A stretch of DNA of 64,000 nt from Phycicoccus avicenniae (GTDB taxonomy: Bacteria > Actinomycetota > Actinomycetes > Actinomycetales > Dermatophilaceae). The position numbers and the translations under genes are program-made. The number at the start of each line of letters is the position of its first letter. Positions within the stretch are counted from its first letter, which is position 1. The notes under the pieces are model-generated. The model ran no database searches. It worked only from the letters and a program-made list of their open reading frames with translations, and was not told where the DNA came from. Positions 16,423 through 26,072 of the stretch are shown here, in pieces. The stretch spans positions 186,001-250,000 of the forward strand of contig NZ_JAGSNF010000001.1 in the NCBI RefSeq assembly GCF_018139485.1, given 5' to 3'.

Positions 16423-17202
16423 ATGAGTACAGGACGCCTCTTCGGGAAAGTGGCCATGGTCACCGGAGGCGGGGCCGGGATCGGCCGTGCCGTGAGCCTG
16501 CGGTTCGCCGCAGAAGGAGCGACGGTCGTGGTGTGCGACATCGACGACGACCGAGGTGAGGAGACCGTACGCATGGCCCGAGCCGTGACTGACACCGTCT
16601 TCGCGACCCATCTCGACGTGTCCGGCGAGACGTCGTGGGGTACCGCTCTCGACACCGTCCTGCAGTCACATGGTCGGGTGGACGTCCTCGTGAACAACGC
16701 GGGTCTCGCCTACCGACGACCCCTGGCCGACAGCCCGCTCGCCGAGTGGCGCGACCTCATGGCCGTCAACGCCGGAGGAACCTTCCTCGGACTCAAGCAC
16801 GTGACGACCGCAATGGCGCGGACCGGTGGAGGCGCGATCGTCAACGTGGCCTCCGCTGCGGCCCTCATCGGTGTCCCCGGTATGACGACCTACTCGGCGG
16901 CCAAGGGTGCCGTCCGAGCGATGTCGCGGGTCGCTGCCATGGAGTTCGCGGCGGACGGCGTGCGCGTCAACTCGGTCTACCCCACGAGCGTCCGTACGGG
17001 CATGGTCGTCTCCGACGCCCGGGACACGGGCGTCAGCGTGGAGGAGTTCCTCGACGCTGCGGGGGCGCTCAGCCCGCTGGGAGGGATCGCGGAGCCGGAG
17101 GATGTCGCCGACGCCGTGCTCTTCCTCGCCAGCGACGAGGCACGCTTCGTCACCGGTGCCGAGCTCGTCGTCGACGGCGGTGCCACGGCGGGTGTCGCGT
17201 GA
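16423..17202 (+). CDS. SDR family NAD(P)-dependent oxidoreductase (classical)
   Basis: 259 residues. ATG 16423 with GAAAGGA upstream. Cofactor motif TGGGAGIG at 14-21, NNAG at 91-94, catalytic Ser144 and YSAAK at 157-161, and the C-terminal FVTGAELVVDGG strand: a complete classical SDR of the FabG/glucose-dehydrogenase type. An acidic residue after the second strand (CDIDDD) suggests a preference for NAD(H). Its stop overlaps the next gene's GTG by three bases (GTGA), starting a chain of coupled genes that ends with the ABC ATPases. It likely reduces or oxidises a hydroxyl/keto group of the compound handled by this operon. Confidence 0.9.
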   Translation: MSTGRLFGKVAMVTGGGAGIGRAVSLRFAAEGATVVVCDIDDDRGEETVRMARAVTDTVFATHLDVSGETSWGTALDTVLQSHGRVDVLVNNAGLAYRRPLADSPLAEWRDLMAVNAGGTFLGLKHVTTAMARTGGGAIVNVASAAALIGVPGMTTYSAAKGAVRAMSRVAAMEFAADGVRVNSVYPTSVRTGMVVSDARDTGVSVEEFLDAAGALSPLGGIAEPEDVADAVLFLASDEARFVTGAELVVDGGATAGVA

Positions 17203-18431
17203 GCCGCCCGGTGTCTCGCGGCGGCCGGGCACTCGGCCCCTTCGAGCGCGCGATCGACCTCTACATGGAGCGCAACCCCGTCCAGTTCACGCTCGTCGGT
17301 GAGCTGCGCAGGACGGTCACCCGCGGACGGCTGGAGTCGGCGCTGCTCCGACTTCAGGAGGTCCACCCGTTGCTGGCAGTTCGGATCGAGGGTTCGGGCG
17401 TCACGTCCGCTTTCGTCCCGGACGAGTGGCCGGTCCCGGTCACGGTGCTGCCCGAGGACACGTCCTGGCGGTCCGTCGCCGTCCGCGAGCAGCAGGACCC
17501 GATCGACACCCGGCACGGACCGCTACTCCGTGCATCGCTCATCCCCCGCCGCGCCCAGGGGAGCGTCGTCGTGCTGACGTTCGCCCACCAGATCGCCGAC
17601 GGCATCGGAGGACTGCATGCGCTGCACGACCTCGTCGAGGTCCTGGCGGGCGGAACGGTCGAGAACGATGTCCTCCCCGAGCCGATGGAAGACCTCATGC
17701 TCCGCCGGGGACACGGCGGTGAGGCCGACGACACCTCGACCGACGACATCGACCCCCGGATGGCTGCCCCCACGGCGGTGATCCCGTTCGAGGGTGCGGC
17801 CCCACACGTCGGCGCTGTGGCGCTCGACGAGGACGCGACCGCTCGACTCCTGGGGCGGTGCCGGTCCGAGGGGACGACCGTCCACGCCGCCCTGTGTGCC
17901 GCGGCCTCCGTGGCTCTCTCCCGACGGGGTCTCGACTTCGTGCGGGTCCTCAGTCCGATCGACCTCCGACGGTCCGCTGCCCTGCCCTCCGCGGTGTCCG
18001 TGAGATTCTCCGCGACGCGCACCGGGAGCGAGGCGAGCGACGGTTCCGGCTTCTGGGACCTGGCGCGCCGGACGTCGGACGCACTGTCCGAGGGGCGGGC
18101 GCCAGAGACCCTCGACGCCATGGTCCGCGCCCTCGTGGCCGGTCCGCCGAGCACGGTCGACGAGGCGGAGGCCATGATCACGACGACGAACGCGGCCGAC
18201 GTCCAGGTGAGCAACCTCGGTCTCGCACGGGACCACGAGGAACTGTCCGCGGTCTGGGGCCCGGTCCAGATCTCACAGCTGCGGAAGGAACGGATGCTCG
18301 GCGTCGTCACCACGGGCGGTCGACTGCGCCTCACCGAGACGACGCACGAACCCGGTCCGGGCATCCTCGGTGACCTCGTGGACGCTCTCGAGGAGCAGAC
18401 TCGACCGGGCGGAGGTCCGACGCGCCCGTGA
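17199..18431 (+). CDS. Condensation-/WS-DGAT-like acyltransferase
   Basis: 410 residues. GTG 17199 overlaps the SDR stop. The N-terminal half has the chloramphenicol-acetyltransferase fold pattern with AHQIADG at 129-135: the second catalytic His (130) and Asp (134) of the HHxxxDG motif are kept, while the first His is Ala. ERNPVQFTLVGELRR near 24-38 and LLAVRIEG follow the start of phthiocerol-diester/PapA-like and wax-ester-synthase-like acyltransferases. A late VSNLGL segment fits the DFGWG region only loosely. It probably esterifies an alcohol with an acyl thioester. Coupled on both sides by 4-bp overlaps, it places lipid or polyketide acylation beside an exporter. Confidence 0.7.
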   Translation: MSRPVSRGGRALGPFERAIDLYMERNPVQFTLVGELRRTVTRGRLESALLRLQEVHPLLAVRIEGSGVTSAFVPDEWPVPVTVLPEDTSWRSVAVREQQDPIDTRHGPLLRASLIPRRAQGSVVVLTFAHQIADGIGGLHALHDLVEVLAGGTVENDVLPEPMEDLMLRRGHGGEADDTSTDDIDPRMAAPTAVIPFEGAAPHVGAVALDEDATARLLGRCRSEGTTVHAALCAAASVALSRRGLDFVRVLSPIDLRRSAALPSAVSVRFSATRTGSEASDGSGFWDLARRTSDALSEGRAPETLDAMVRALVAGPPSTVDEAEAMITTTNAADVQVSNLGLARDHEELSAVWGPVQISQLRKERMLGVVTTGGRLRLTETTHEPGPGILGDLVDALEEQTRPGGGPTRP

Positions 18432-21400
18432 GGACCCGTCGTCTCCTGCAACGTCGGCTCGGCGCGCACCCCGTCGCCCTGGCGTCGGTCGCGGTCTCCG
18501 TCGCCGCGTCCATGGCGGTCGTGACGGGGCTCCAGCTCCTCACGGAGGCCGTCGCGGACGCCGGTGTCCAGTCGGTCCTCGACGTGCCGACTCGGGAACG
18601 GTCCGTGGCGGTCTCCGCCGCCCTCGACCCCGGGGCGCTGTCGCCCGTGGACGACGCCGTCCGCGAGGAGATGGCCTCCCTCCCCGGCGGAACGGTGACC
18701 CGCGTCGCCTCTGCGCCGACCCGCGGGATGCCCGGGCGTTCGTCCACCGACCGGGCGCTGCTCGCGGACGTGGACGGCGTCCGGGCGGCGACGGACCTCC
18801 TCGACGGCCGGTGGCCACGGCGGCCGTCCGACGCGGCGGCCGAGGGCTCGGGACGGGTCGAGGTCTCCCTTCCCTCCACGGCTGCGGAACGGCTGGGTCT
18901 CGAGGTGGGGGACGCCCTCGTCGTCTCCGACATCGTCGACGACGCGGCCCCCGAGGTCACGCTCGTCCTCACGGGGATCTTCCGGCCACGGTCGCCCGAC
19001 GACGCCCTGTGGGTGGACCTACCGCTCGCGCTCCAAGGGGTCACCGAGTCCGACTTCACGACGTACGGGCCGTTCGTCACGGCGCCCGGGGCGTTCGACG
19101 GCCCTCTCGTGGGCGCATCCACGGTCACGTGGCGGCTTGCCGCGGACGTCGGTGGGACGACCCGGGACCGCCTGCCGGGCCTGGAACGGGCCGTCGACCG
19201 GACCGTCCGCGAGCTCCGCCGGACGGTCGGCCTCCCCCTAGAGGCCGGCGATCCCGAGACGGAGGAGCCGTCAGGCCTCCCCCTGCGGAGTCCGCGCGTG
19301 GTCTCGGACCTCCCCGCCCTCCTGGACTCGGCACGGGGCGTCGCCGACCGGACCCGCGTCACCCTGCTCACTCCGACCGTCCTCGTGGTCCTCCTCGGGC
19401 TCGTCGCGCTCGTCGGAGCGTCCGGTCTGCTCGCCTCGCTCCGTACAGGGGACGTCCGACTCCTTCGGCTCCGAGGCGCCTCGAGCAGCCGTCTGGGAGC
19501 CCTGGCCCTGGGCGAGGCGATCGTCATCGCCGGCGCCGCCGCCCCGGCGAGCGCGCTCGCCGGGGCGGTCGGCATCCGCGCACTCACCGGTCAGGGGTGG
19601 GGATCGCTGGTGGACGACGTGCGTGACCCTGCGCTCTGGGCCGCGGTGCTGCCACTCGCGGCGGTCGTTGTCGCCGTCACGACCGCGACGTCGACCTGGG
19701 CCGGTCGCGAGGGGGCAGTGGTCGAGTCTTCTGGCCGGGGGACGCGGTCGGGACTGCTGGCGGCCGCGGCCGCCGGTCTCGACCTCGTTCTCGTCGGACT
19801 CGGAGTCGTCGGCGTCATCCAGCTGCGTCGGTACGACGCGGCCGGCAGCACGACCGTCGACCCGTTGACGGCGGCGGCTCCGGCGCTCGTGGTGGCCGGG
19901 CTCGTCGTCCTCGCGCTCCGCCTGCTCCCGGTGCTGGCGCGGCTCGTTGCGCGCTCGGGAGACCGGCGGGCCGGGCTCTCCCTCGCGTGGGGCGGCTGGC
20001 AGTTCGCCCGCCGGACCGCGGGCCAGACGGGCACGATCGTCCTGGTCCTCCTCGCCGCCTCGATGGGCAGTGTCGCGCTCTCGCAGGTCGCGACCGCCGA
20101 GCAGGCCTTCGAGGACCAGTCAGCCTTCGAGGCCGGGGCCGCCCTCCGGGTCGGGCAGGCCGGGGGGGTGAACGCTTCCGGGACCGGGGGCACCGTCACC
20201 GAGACGTTGGACGCCGACGTCGTAATGCCCGCCACCCGCCGTGAGGTCGGGCTCGGGGATCTCGACGATGTGACGGTACTCGCCGTCGACTCGGCCCGGG
20301 CGGGGGAGGTGATGGACGTGCGCCCGGACACGGTCTCGGACGGCTCCTGGCCTGCCGTCGTCGGGCGACTGACCGCCTCGCGGGACCTCGGAGGGGGGCT
20401 CGTCCTGCCCCCCGGGACCCGGCAGTTCCAGGTCACCGTCCGGGCGGCGCTGCCCCCGGACGCGGTGGAGGACTATCCGGCCGTGGCGCACGTGCGGGAC
20501 GGCCGAGGGGTCGTGCGGACCGTGCCGGCCGGGTCGGTGACGCGCGGCGTGTCCAGGCTCGCCGGCGACGTGGCGGACCTGGAGTCGCCGGTCGCTCTCG
20601 TGGGGGTGGCAGCGGCGCTGCCGGAGGACGTTCGTCGGGCGGCGCAGCCGGGGGAGAGGACGGCGTTCGACGTACGGCGGGTCACGGCGGATGGCGAGCC
20701 GTTGGCGGGTGTCGACGCGTTCTCCGACGAATCCACGCTCTCCGCCCTGTGGTGGACGGCCGACCCGGCCCCGCCCGGACCTGTCGCAGCCGTCGTGACA
20801 CGCGAGGTGGCCGAGGCGATCGGCTCTGCGGGAAGCGCGGCTCCCTCACTGTCCGTCGGCTCCCGCGACGTCCCTCTCGAGGTCGTCGGCGTCCTCGACG
20901 TCCTGCCCACGGCCGCGGTCCCCACGCGTGGTGTTCTCGTCGACCTCCCCCAGCTCGCGGCGGTGCCGACGCGGACCGGGGGGGACGGTGTCCAACGCAG
21001 CCGGGTCGTCGTGGAGCCGGACGAGTGGTGGGCGCATCCCGGCGACCCCGCCGAGGCGGCTGCGGACCTGGAGGCCGCGGCACCCTTCGGGACGACGATC
21101 CTCGAGCGGAGCGCCCTCGCCGCCGAGCGTCGCGCTGACCCGGTGAACCGCGGCATGAGGGTGGCCATGCTCCTCGTGGCGGCCGCCTCGGTGCTCATCG
21201 CCACACTCGGGTTCGCCGCGAGCACCGCCGGTCTGGGCCGGGTGAGGCGACACGAGAACGCGGTGCTCTTCGCCTTGGGCATGCCGCCTCGGCGGATCCG
21301 GGCGGTGATGGTCGTCGAACGGGGTGTCGTCGTCGCCCTCACGGTCCTCACCGGCCTCGTCGTCGGCGTCGTGGCGGCGATCGTCGTCGTCGCGTTCCTC

Positions 21401-21574
21401 GTGGGCAGTGACGGGCACGCGCAGGTTCCGGTCGTTCGCCCGGTGGTGCCCACGGCCCTGCTCGCCGGGTACACGGCCACCGTCGCCGCGATCCTCGTCG
21501 CGGCCGGAGTCGCCGTTCTGGGTCGATCGGTGGGGGATCCCACGAACCGGTCGCATGGGGGAGGGCAGTCATGA
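18428..21574 (+). CDS. ABC transporter permease, FtsX/MacB-like, large
   Basis: 1,048 residues. GTG 18428 overlaps the previous stop (GTGA). A single N-terminal membrane segment (about 15-38) is followed by a large extracytoplasmic domain, a block of FtsX-type membrane segments (about 318-460 and 500-545), a second extracytoplasmic domain and a final cluster (about 910-1035). The cytoplasmic loop LLRLRGASSSRLGALALGEA (about 338-357) is the FtsX coupling motif, repeated near the end as LFALGMPPRRIRAVMVVERG. The duplicated layout is typical of actinobacterial permeases that export lipids, antimicrobial peptides or siderophores through an ABC ATPase. It forms a pair with the next gene. Confidence 0.85.
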   Translation: MRTRRLLQRRLGAHPVALASVAVSVAASMAVVTGLQLLTEAVADAGVQSVLDVPTRERSVAVSAALDPGALSPVDDAVREEMASLPGGTVTRVASAPTRGMPGRSSTDRALLADVDGVRAATDLLDGRWPRRPSDAAAEGSGRVEVSLPSTAAERLGLEVGDALVVSDIVDDAAPEVTLVLTGIFRPRSPDDALWVDLPLALQGVTESDFTTYGPFVTAPGAFDGPLVGASTVTWRLAADVGGTTRDRLPGLERAVDRTVRELRRTVGLPLEAGDPETEEPSGLPLRSPRVVSDLPALLDSARGVADRTRVTLLTPTVLVVLLGLVALVGASGLLASLRTGDVRLLRLRGASSSRLGALALGEAIVIAGAAAPASALAGAVGIRALTGQGWGSLVDDVRDPALWAAVLPLAAVVVAVTTATSTWAGREGAVVESSGRGTRSGLLAAAAAGLDLVLVGLGVVGVIQLRRYDAAGSTTVDPLTAAAPALVVAGLVVLALRLLPVLARLVARSGDRRAGLSLAWGGWQFARRTAGQTGTIVLVLLAASMGSVALSQVATAEQAFEDQSAFEAGAALRVGQAGGVNASGTGGTVTETLDADVVMPATRREVGLGDLDDVTVLAVDSARAGEVMDVRPDTVSDGSWPAVVGRLTASRDLGGGLVLPPGTRQFQVTVRAALPPDAVEDYPAVAHVRDGRGVVRTVPAGSVTRGVSRLAGDVADLESPVALVGVAAALPEDVRRAAQPGERTAFDVRRVTADGEPLAGVDAFSDESTLSALWWTADPAPPGPVAAVVTREVAEAIGSAGSAAPSLSVGSRDVPLEVVGVLDVLPTAAVPTRGVLVDLPQLAAVPTRTGGDGVQRSRVVVEPDEWWAHPGDPAEAAADLEAAAPFGTTILERSALAAERRADPVNRGMRVAMLLVAAASVLIATLGFAASTAGLGRVRRHENAVLFALGMPPRRIRAVMVVERGVVVALTVLTGLVVGVVAAIVVVAFLVGSDGHAQVPVVRPVVPTALLAGYTATVAAILVAAGVAVLGRSVGDPTNRSHGGGQS

Positions 21575-24393
21575 CCCTCCCCCGCCGTTCGGGACGGCGG
21601 CTCCGTGGGCGGCGTCCCGGGGGCCTCGGCCCCGTCCGACGAGCGTTGGCCCCCGGTGGCGGCGCGACCGCGCTCGTCGTCGTGCTCGTGGCCACGGCCG
21701 CTGCCTCCCTCGTCGCGAGCCCCCGGGTCCAGGAGCGGTTGGCCGACGAGGCCCTCGGGGACGTTGCGGCATCTGCGGCCGCTCCCCAGCGGGAGATCCG
21801 ACTGCGCTCGGGCGTCGTCGAGGTGGCCGGCCGCCCCGTCCCCTCCACGAGGCCGACGGCGGGGCCGACCTCGCCATTCGCGACGGTCGACGCGACCGCC
21901 CGCGAGGTCATGGGTCCCGACGTGCTCCGGCTGCTCGCGGGACCCACGGTCGCGGCGCAGACCGGCGAGGGGGATCTGACTCGCGACGGTTCCCCGCTCG
22001 TCCCCGACGGGTCCTTGTCCGTCGTCAGGGTGCAGAGCGGTCTCGACGAACGCGTCGACTGGGTGGACGGTGGCGCGCCTGGCGCACCCGGAGATCGCCG
22101 CACCCTCTCGACACCGGAGGGCGCCCATACCGTCCGCGTCGTCCCGGTCGCAGTGCCTCGCCGGACGGCCGACGAATGGGGGCTCGCCGTCGGGGACGAG
22201 CTGCGCTTCGACGGGCCGGAGAACCTCACTCCTGCGGCGCTCGTGCTCTCGGGCATCTACGTCCCTCATGACCTGGGCGACGGCTTCTGGCAGGAGGAGC
22301 CCAGGATGACCGCCCTCGGCGTCAAGGTGACCCCACTCGGCGGTGGTACACCGCTGGGGGCCGTCGTCGCTGCCCCGGAGTCGTTCGGGGCGCTCTCCGA
22401 TGCCCTGTGGCGGACCGCTCCGGGCGACATCGAGGGCCCCGGCTCCCCGGTGTTTCGTGCCACGTGGCGCTACCCACTCGACCTCGCCGTGCTGACCCGG
22501 GCCGACGTCCAGCCTCTGCGTGCCCTGCTCGTCAGGCTCGACACCGACGCCCGGTTCCGACAGGCGCTCCCGGGAACGGTCGGGGTGACTGGTCCCACGG
22601 AGCTCCTGAACCGCTACGAGGCGTCGGTGCGCGCCACCGCGGTGCTCACCTCCTTCGCCACGGCAGGACTCACTGCTTTCGTCGCCGTCCTCCTCGCGCT
22701 CACGATGGTCGTGACCCTCCGGCGACGGCACCGTGAGGTCAAGGTGCTGCGGGCCCGGGGAGCATCGTTCCGTCAGGTGTTCGTCCGGACGGCGGCCGCG
22801 CCGGTCGTGGTCGCCGTCCCGGTCGTCGTCGCCGTCTCCCTCGCGACCGCGGTGGCGCTACCCGGCCGCTGGGCGTGGTCGACCGGAGCCCAGATCCTCC
22901 TGCTCCTCCTCGTGCCCTCGCTCGCCGCCGGCGTCGTCGTCCGACACGAGATCCGCGCCGTGGAGACCGCGGACCGAGGCGACGGTGACCGGCGGGCCGC
23001 TCTGAGACGTCGGGTCCGTCGCCTCGTCGTGGAGCTCGGCATCGCCGTCTCGGCCGCCCTGGCCCTGTCGACGGTCAGGTCCCGGGGCGAGGTGATCGCG
23101 GACGGGCGCACCGACTGGTTCGCCGCGACCGCGCCGGTGCTGTTGGCCGTCGCGGGGGCCGCCCTCGCCCTGCGTCTCATCCCGTGGTCCGTGGGAGCGG
23201 CTGCTCGTGTCGCGGCCCGGCGTCGAGGCGTCGTCACCTTCCTCGGCCTGACCCGCGCCGCCAGGACCGGTGCGACATCCGTCCTCCCCGTCGTCGCCGT
23301 GGTCGTCGGCGCGACCCTGCTCACGCTGCTCGCCTCTCTCGCGCTCTCCGGGTCGCAGCAACGTGCGCTCGCCGGACTGCGTGACGTCGGCGCTCCGGTC
23401 CGGGTGGATGCCGTCCGGGTCGAGGCGGCCGACGTGGAGGCGCTCGCTGCCCGCGAGGGTGTCCGTTCCGTCGTCCCTGCCTATGTCGCGGAGGAGACAC
23501 TCGTCCGGGACGGGGCCGCCGCTCGGGTCGTGGTCATCGGCGTGGACCCGGAGGCTTACCGGGATGTCCTCGCGGACACTCCTGGAACGCTGTCGACGGT
23601 TCCAGCCCCGGCCGCCGACGGCGACGACCTCGGGGTCGTCGTCGGCCCCGGCGTCCCGGTCGGGGGGGATCTCGAGCTGTCCGTCCGGGGTGTGCGGGTC
23701 GACGTCGACGTCGTGGGCTCGGACCCCACGCTGGTCCGTACAGCGGAGGGCGTCGAACGCCCGGCTGTGCTCGTTCCGCTCGCCACGCTGCGCGAGCACG
23801 TCCCCGCGGCGCGGACGAACGTGGCGTTCCTCGCCGGGGACCTGGGTGCGACGAAGGCCCTGACGGCCGTCGGGGACGCCGGCTCGCTCTCGCCGAGCGA
23901 TCGGATCACCGCGGTCGACTCCGTCGAGGCGTTCTCGGAGCGGGTGGGCGGGCAGGCGCTGCCGCGGCTCGTCACCGACACCTACCTCATCGGTGCTGCG
24001 CTGGCTTCGGCGCTGACCGTTCTGGCGGTCCTCCTCCTGCTCACAGCGACGCGCCGCGACCGGACCACGACCGTGGTACGGCTGCGCACCATGGGCCTTC
24101 GTCAGGGCGCGGAGCGGGGGCTCGCGTGGACCGAGGTGTTGCCGGTCGTCGCGGTCTCCGCGCTCGTGGGAGCGACGACCGGGGCCTTGGCACCCGTCGT
24201 GGTCGGGCCCGCCGTCGACCTCGGACCCATCACCGGGGGAGCGCCGTACCCGGCGCTGGACGTGCACCCGCTCGTCGCTGTCGGGGCCGGCTCCTCCGTC
24301 CTCGCCCTCGGGCTCCTGGCCCTGTCCATCGACGCCGTGCTCGCCCGCCGAGGGCGCTTGGCGGACCACCTGCGCAGAGGAGAGATCGCATGA
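21571..24393 (+). CDS. ABC transporter permease, FtsX/MacB-like, large (second)
   Basis: 940 residues. ATG 21571 overlaps the previous stop (ATGA). The organisation matches the first permease: N-terminal anchor (about 30-50), extracytoplasmic domain, FtsX block beginning about 350 with VKVLRARGASFRQVFVRTAA, a middle membrane cluster (about 430-610), a second extracytoplasmic domain, and a last cluster (about 800-930) with VVRLRTMGLRQGAERGLAWT. The two permeases would form a heterodimer powered by the two ATPases that follow. Nothing in the sequence fixes the substrate; the acyltransferase upstream favours a lipid-like one. Confidence 0.85.
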   Translation: MTLPRRSGRRLRGRRPGGLGPVRRALAPGGGATALVVVLVATAAASLVASPRVQERLADEALGDVAASAAAPQREIRLRSGVVEVAGRPVPSTRPTAGPTSPFATVDATAREVMGPDVLRLLAGPTVAAQTGEGDLTRDGSPLVPDGSLSVVRVQSGLDERVDWVDGGAPGAPGDRRTLSTPEGAHTVRVVPVAVPRRTADEWGLAVGDELRFDGPENLTPAALVLSGIYVPHDLGDGFWQEEPRMTALGVKVTPLGGGTPLGAVVAAPESFGALSDALWRTAPGDIEGPGSPVFRATWRYPLDLAVLTRADVQPLRALLVRLDTDARFRQALPGTVGVTGPTELLNRYEASVRATAVLTSFATAGLTAFVAVLLALTMVVTLRRRHREVKVLRARGASFRQVFVRTAAAPVVVAVPVVVAVSLATAVALPGRWAWSTGAQILLLLLVPSLAAGVVVRHEIRAVETADRGDGDRRAALRRRVRRLVVELGIAVSAALALSTVRSRGEVIADGRTDWFAATAPVLLAVAGAALALRLIPWSVGAAARVAARRRGVVTFLGLTRAARTGATSVLPVVAVVVGATLLTLLASLALSGSQQRALAGLRDVGAPVRVDAVRVEAADVEALAAREGVRSVVPAYVAEETLVRDGAAARVVVIGVDPEAYRDVLADTPGTLSTVPAPAADGDDLGVVVGPGVPVGGDLELSVRGVRVDVDVVGSDPTLVRTAEGVERPAVLVPLATLREHVPAARTNVAFLAGDLGATKALTAVGDAGSLSPSDRITAVDSVEAFSERVGGQALPRLVTDTYLIGAALASALTVLAVLLLLTATRRDRTTTVVRLRTMGLRQGAERGLAWTEVLPVVAVSALVGATTGALAPVVVGPAVDLGPITGGAPYPALDVHPLVAVGAGSSVLALGLLALSIDAVLARRGRLADHLRRGEIA

Positions 24394-25307
24394 CATCCAC
24401 GGCCGGTCATGACCGGGACGACGTCCTCCACGGCAAGCCCCCCGACGTGACGTGCGAGAACCTCGTGCGCATCTACCGGACCGAAGGGCTCGAGGTGGTC
24501 GCTCTCCAGGGCCTCGACCTGGCGATAGCCCGGGGCGAGCTCGTCGCGCTCGTCGGCGCGTCCGGTTCCGGCAAGTCCACGCTGCTGGGCATCCTGTCGG
24601 GCCTGGACGTGCCGAGCGCCGGGACGGCCAGGGTCGCCGGTCACGACCTCTCGGGGATGGGGCGCCGTGAGCGACTGGCCTACCGCCGCTCGACGGTCGG
24701 GTTCCTCTTCCAACAAGCGGCGTCGAACCTCCTCCCGTACCTCACAGCCCGCGAGAACGTCGAGCTGCCGATGGTGCTCGCCGGGGTCGGCCGGCGCGAA
24801 CGCGAGGGGCGTGCGCAGGACACCCTCGAGGTCCTGGACATCGCGGAGTGCGGTGCCCGCCGGCCGGGTGAGCTGTCCGGTGGGCAGCAGCAGCGCGTCG
24901 CTCTCGGCGTCGCCCTCGCCAACCGGCCCCGGGTGCTCCTTGCCGACGAGCCCACGGGGGAGCTCGACACGCGTAGCAGTGACGACGTCTTCGAGGCGAT
25001 CCGTGCCGCCAACAGGGACCTCGGCACGACCGTGCTCGTCGTGACCCACGACGCACTCGTCAGTGACCATGTGGCGCGGACCGTCGGCATCCGAGACGGC
25101 CGCACGTCGACCGAGGTGCTGCGACGGACCGGGGACGGCGGAGTGGAGCATGCCGTGGAGTACGCCGTCCTCGACACGGCCGGCCGGCTGCAGCTGCCAC
25201 GGTCCTTCACGGCGAACCTGGGGCTGCAGGACCGGGTGCGCCTCGACCTCGAACCGGACCACATCGGGGTGTGGCCCTCCGACGCCGGCGAGGGGAGCGG
25301 CGCATGA
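24390..25307 (+). CDS. ABC transporter ATP-binding protein with AbrB-like tail
   Basis: 305 residues. ATG 24390 (ATGA overlap) with AGAGGAGAG upstream. Walker A GASGSGKST at 56-64, Q-loop in FLFQQ, signature LSGGQQQR (about 164-171), Walker B VLLADEPTG and the H-loop VVTHD: a complete MacB/LolD-type ATPase. The domain ends near residue 230. The last 70 residues are extra, with YAVLDTAGRLQLPRSF and LGLQDRVRLDLEP resembling a SpoVT/AbrB-like swapped-hairpin fold. Such tails occur on some actinobacterial ATPases; the role is unknown, perhaps dimerisation or regulation. Confidence 0.85.
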   Translation: MTSTAGHDRDDVLHGKPPDVTCENLVRIYRTEGLEVVALQGLDLAIARGELVALVGASGSGKSTLLGILSGLDVPSAGTARVAGHDLSGMGRRERLAYRRSTVGFLFQQAASNLLPYLTARENVELPMVLAGVGRREREGRAQDTLEVLDIAECGARRPGELSGGQQQRVALGVALANRPRVLLADEPTGELDTRSSDDVFEAIRAANRDLGTTVLVVTHDALVSDHVARTVGIRDGRTSTEVLRRTGDGGVEHAVEYAVLDTAGRLQLPRSFTANLGLQDRVRLDLEPDHIGVWPSDAGEGSGA

Positions 25308-25981
25308 ACGGCGATCGACTCGTCGTCCACGACGTGCACCGCACGTTCGGAACCGGGGAGACAGTCGTCCGTGCACTCCGCGGGGTGTCCTTCGAGGCAG
25401 GCCCCGGCGAGCTCGTCGCCGTCCGCGGCCGGTCCGGCTCCGGGAAGACGAGCCTTCTCAATGTCATCGGTGGTTTGGACCGCTGTGACGAGGGGTCGGT
25501 ACTCCTCGGCGAGCGGGACGTGACGGCCATGTCAGACGCAGAGCTCCTCGCTCTCCGACGGGGCCCGGTCTCCTACGTGTTCCAGTCCTTCGGTCTGGTC
25601 CCGGTGCTCACCGCTCGCGAGAACGTCGGGGTCCCTCTGCGCCTGCGGGGGTACGCCGCGCAGGAGCGGGAGCGGCGCGTGGCCCGGGCCCTCGCCGACG
25701 TCGGGCTCGAGCAGCACACCGGCCACCGACCGGACGAGTTGTCGGGTGGCCAGCAGCAGCGGGTCGCCCTCGCCCGAGCCCTCGTGGCGGACCCGCAACT
25801 GCTGCTCGCGGACGAGCCGACCGGACAGCTGGACTCCGACACCGGCCGCGTGGTGATGACGCTCATCGCGCGGCTCGCGAAGGAACGGACCATGACGACG
25901 GTGGTGACGACGCACGACCCGACGGTGCTGTCCTTCGCCGACCGAGTCGTCGAGATCGTCGACGGTGTCGCTCGGACCTGA
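25304..25981 (+). CDS. ABC transporter ATP-binding protein (MacB/LolD type)
   Basis: 225 residues. ATG 25304 overlaps the previous stop (ATGA). Walker A GRSGSGKT at 42-49, Q-loop YVFQSFGLVP, signature LSGGQQQR, Walker B LLLADEPTG and VVTTHD are all intact. It has the length of a stand-alone LolD/MacB ATPase with no extension, unlike its partner. It is the last gene of the overlapping chain from 16,423; the 91 bases after its stop lead into the TetR-type operator of the next unit. Two different ATPases with two permeases suggest a heteromeric exporter. Confidence 0.9.
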   Translation: MNGDRLVVHDVHRTFGTGETVVRALRGVSFEAGPGELVAVRGRSGSGKTSLLNVIGGLDRCDEGSVLLGERDVTAMSDAELLALRRGPVSYVFQSFGLVPVLTARENVGVPLRLRGYAAQERERRVARALADVGLEQHTGHRPDELSGGQQQRVALARALVADPQLLLADEPTGQLDSDTGRVVMTLIARLAKERTMTTVVTTHDPTVLSFADRVVEIVDGVART

Positions 25982-26037
25982 CCTGCGCTGCGCGCCGCCG
26001 GCACGGGAGTTGCGGACATGCGTTGAGCGGCGTACTT

Positions 26038-26059
26038 TGTTAGTGATCAATCAATAACA
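26038..26059 (+). promoter_or_regulatory. 22-bp palindrome, TetR-type operator
   Basis: TGTTAGTGAT-CA-ATCAATAACA pairs at nine of ten positions. It lies just before the AGGAGG (26061) of the SnoaL-like gene, after a TTGAGC -35-like element at 26,023. A TetR gene sits directly downstream of the target, and this is its probable binding site. Confidence 0.7.
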
Positions 26060-26072
26060 CAGGAGGATCGCC

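Noticed and set aside
20473-22731. 752-residue minus-strand frame across the two permeases
   Set aside because: Antisense shadow, low-complexity Arg/Gly/Asp composition, no start signal.
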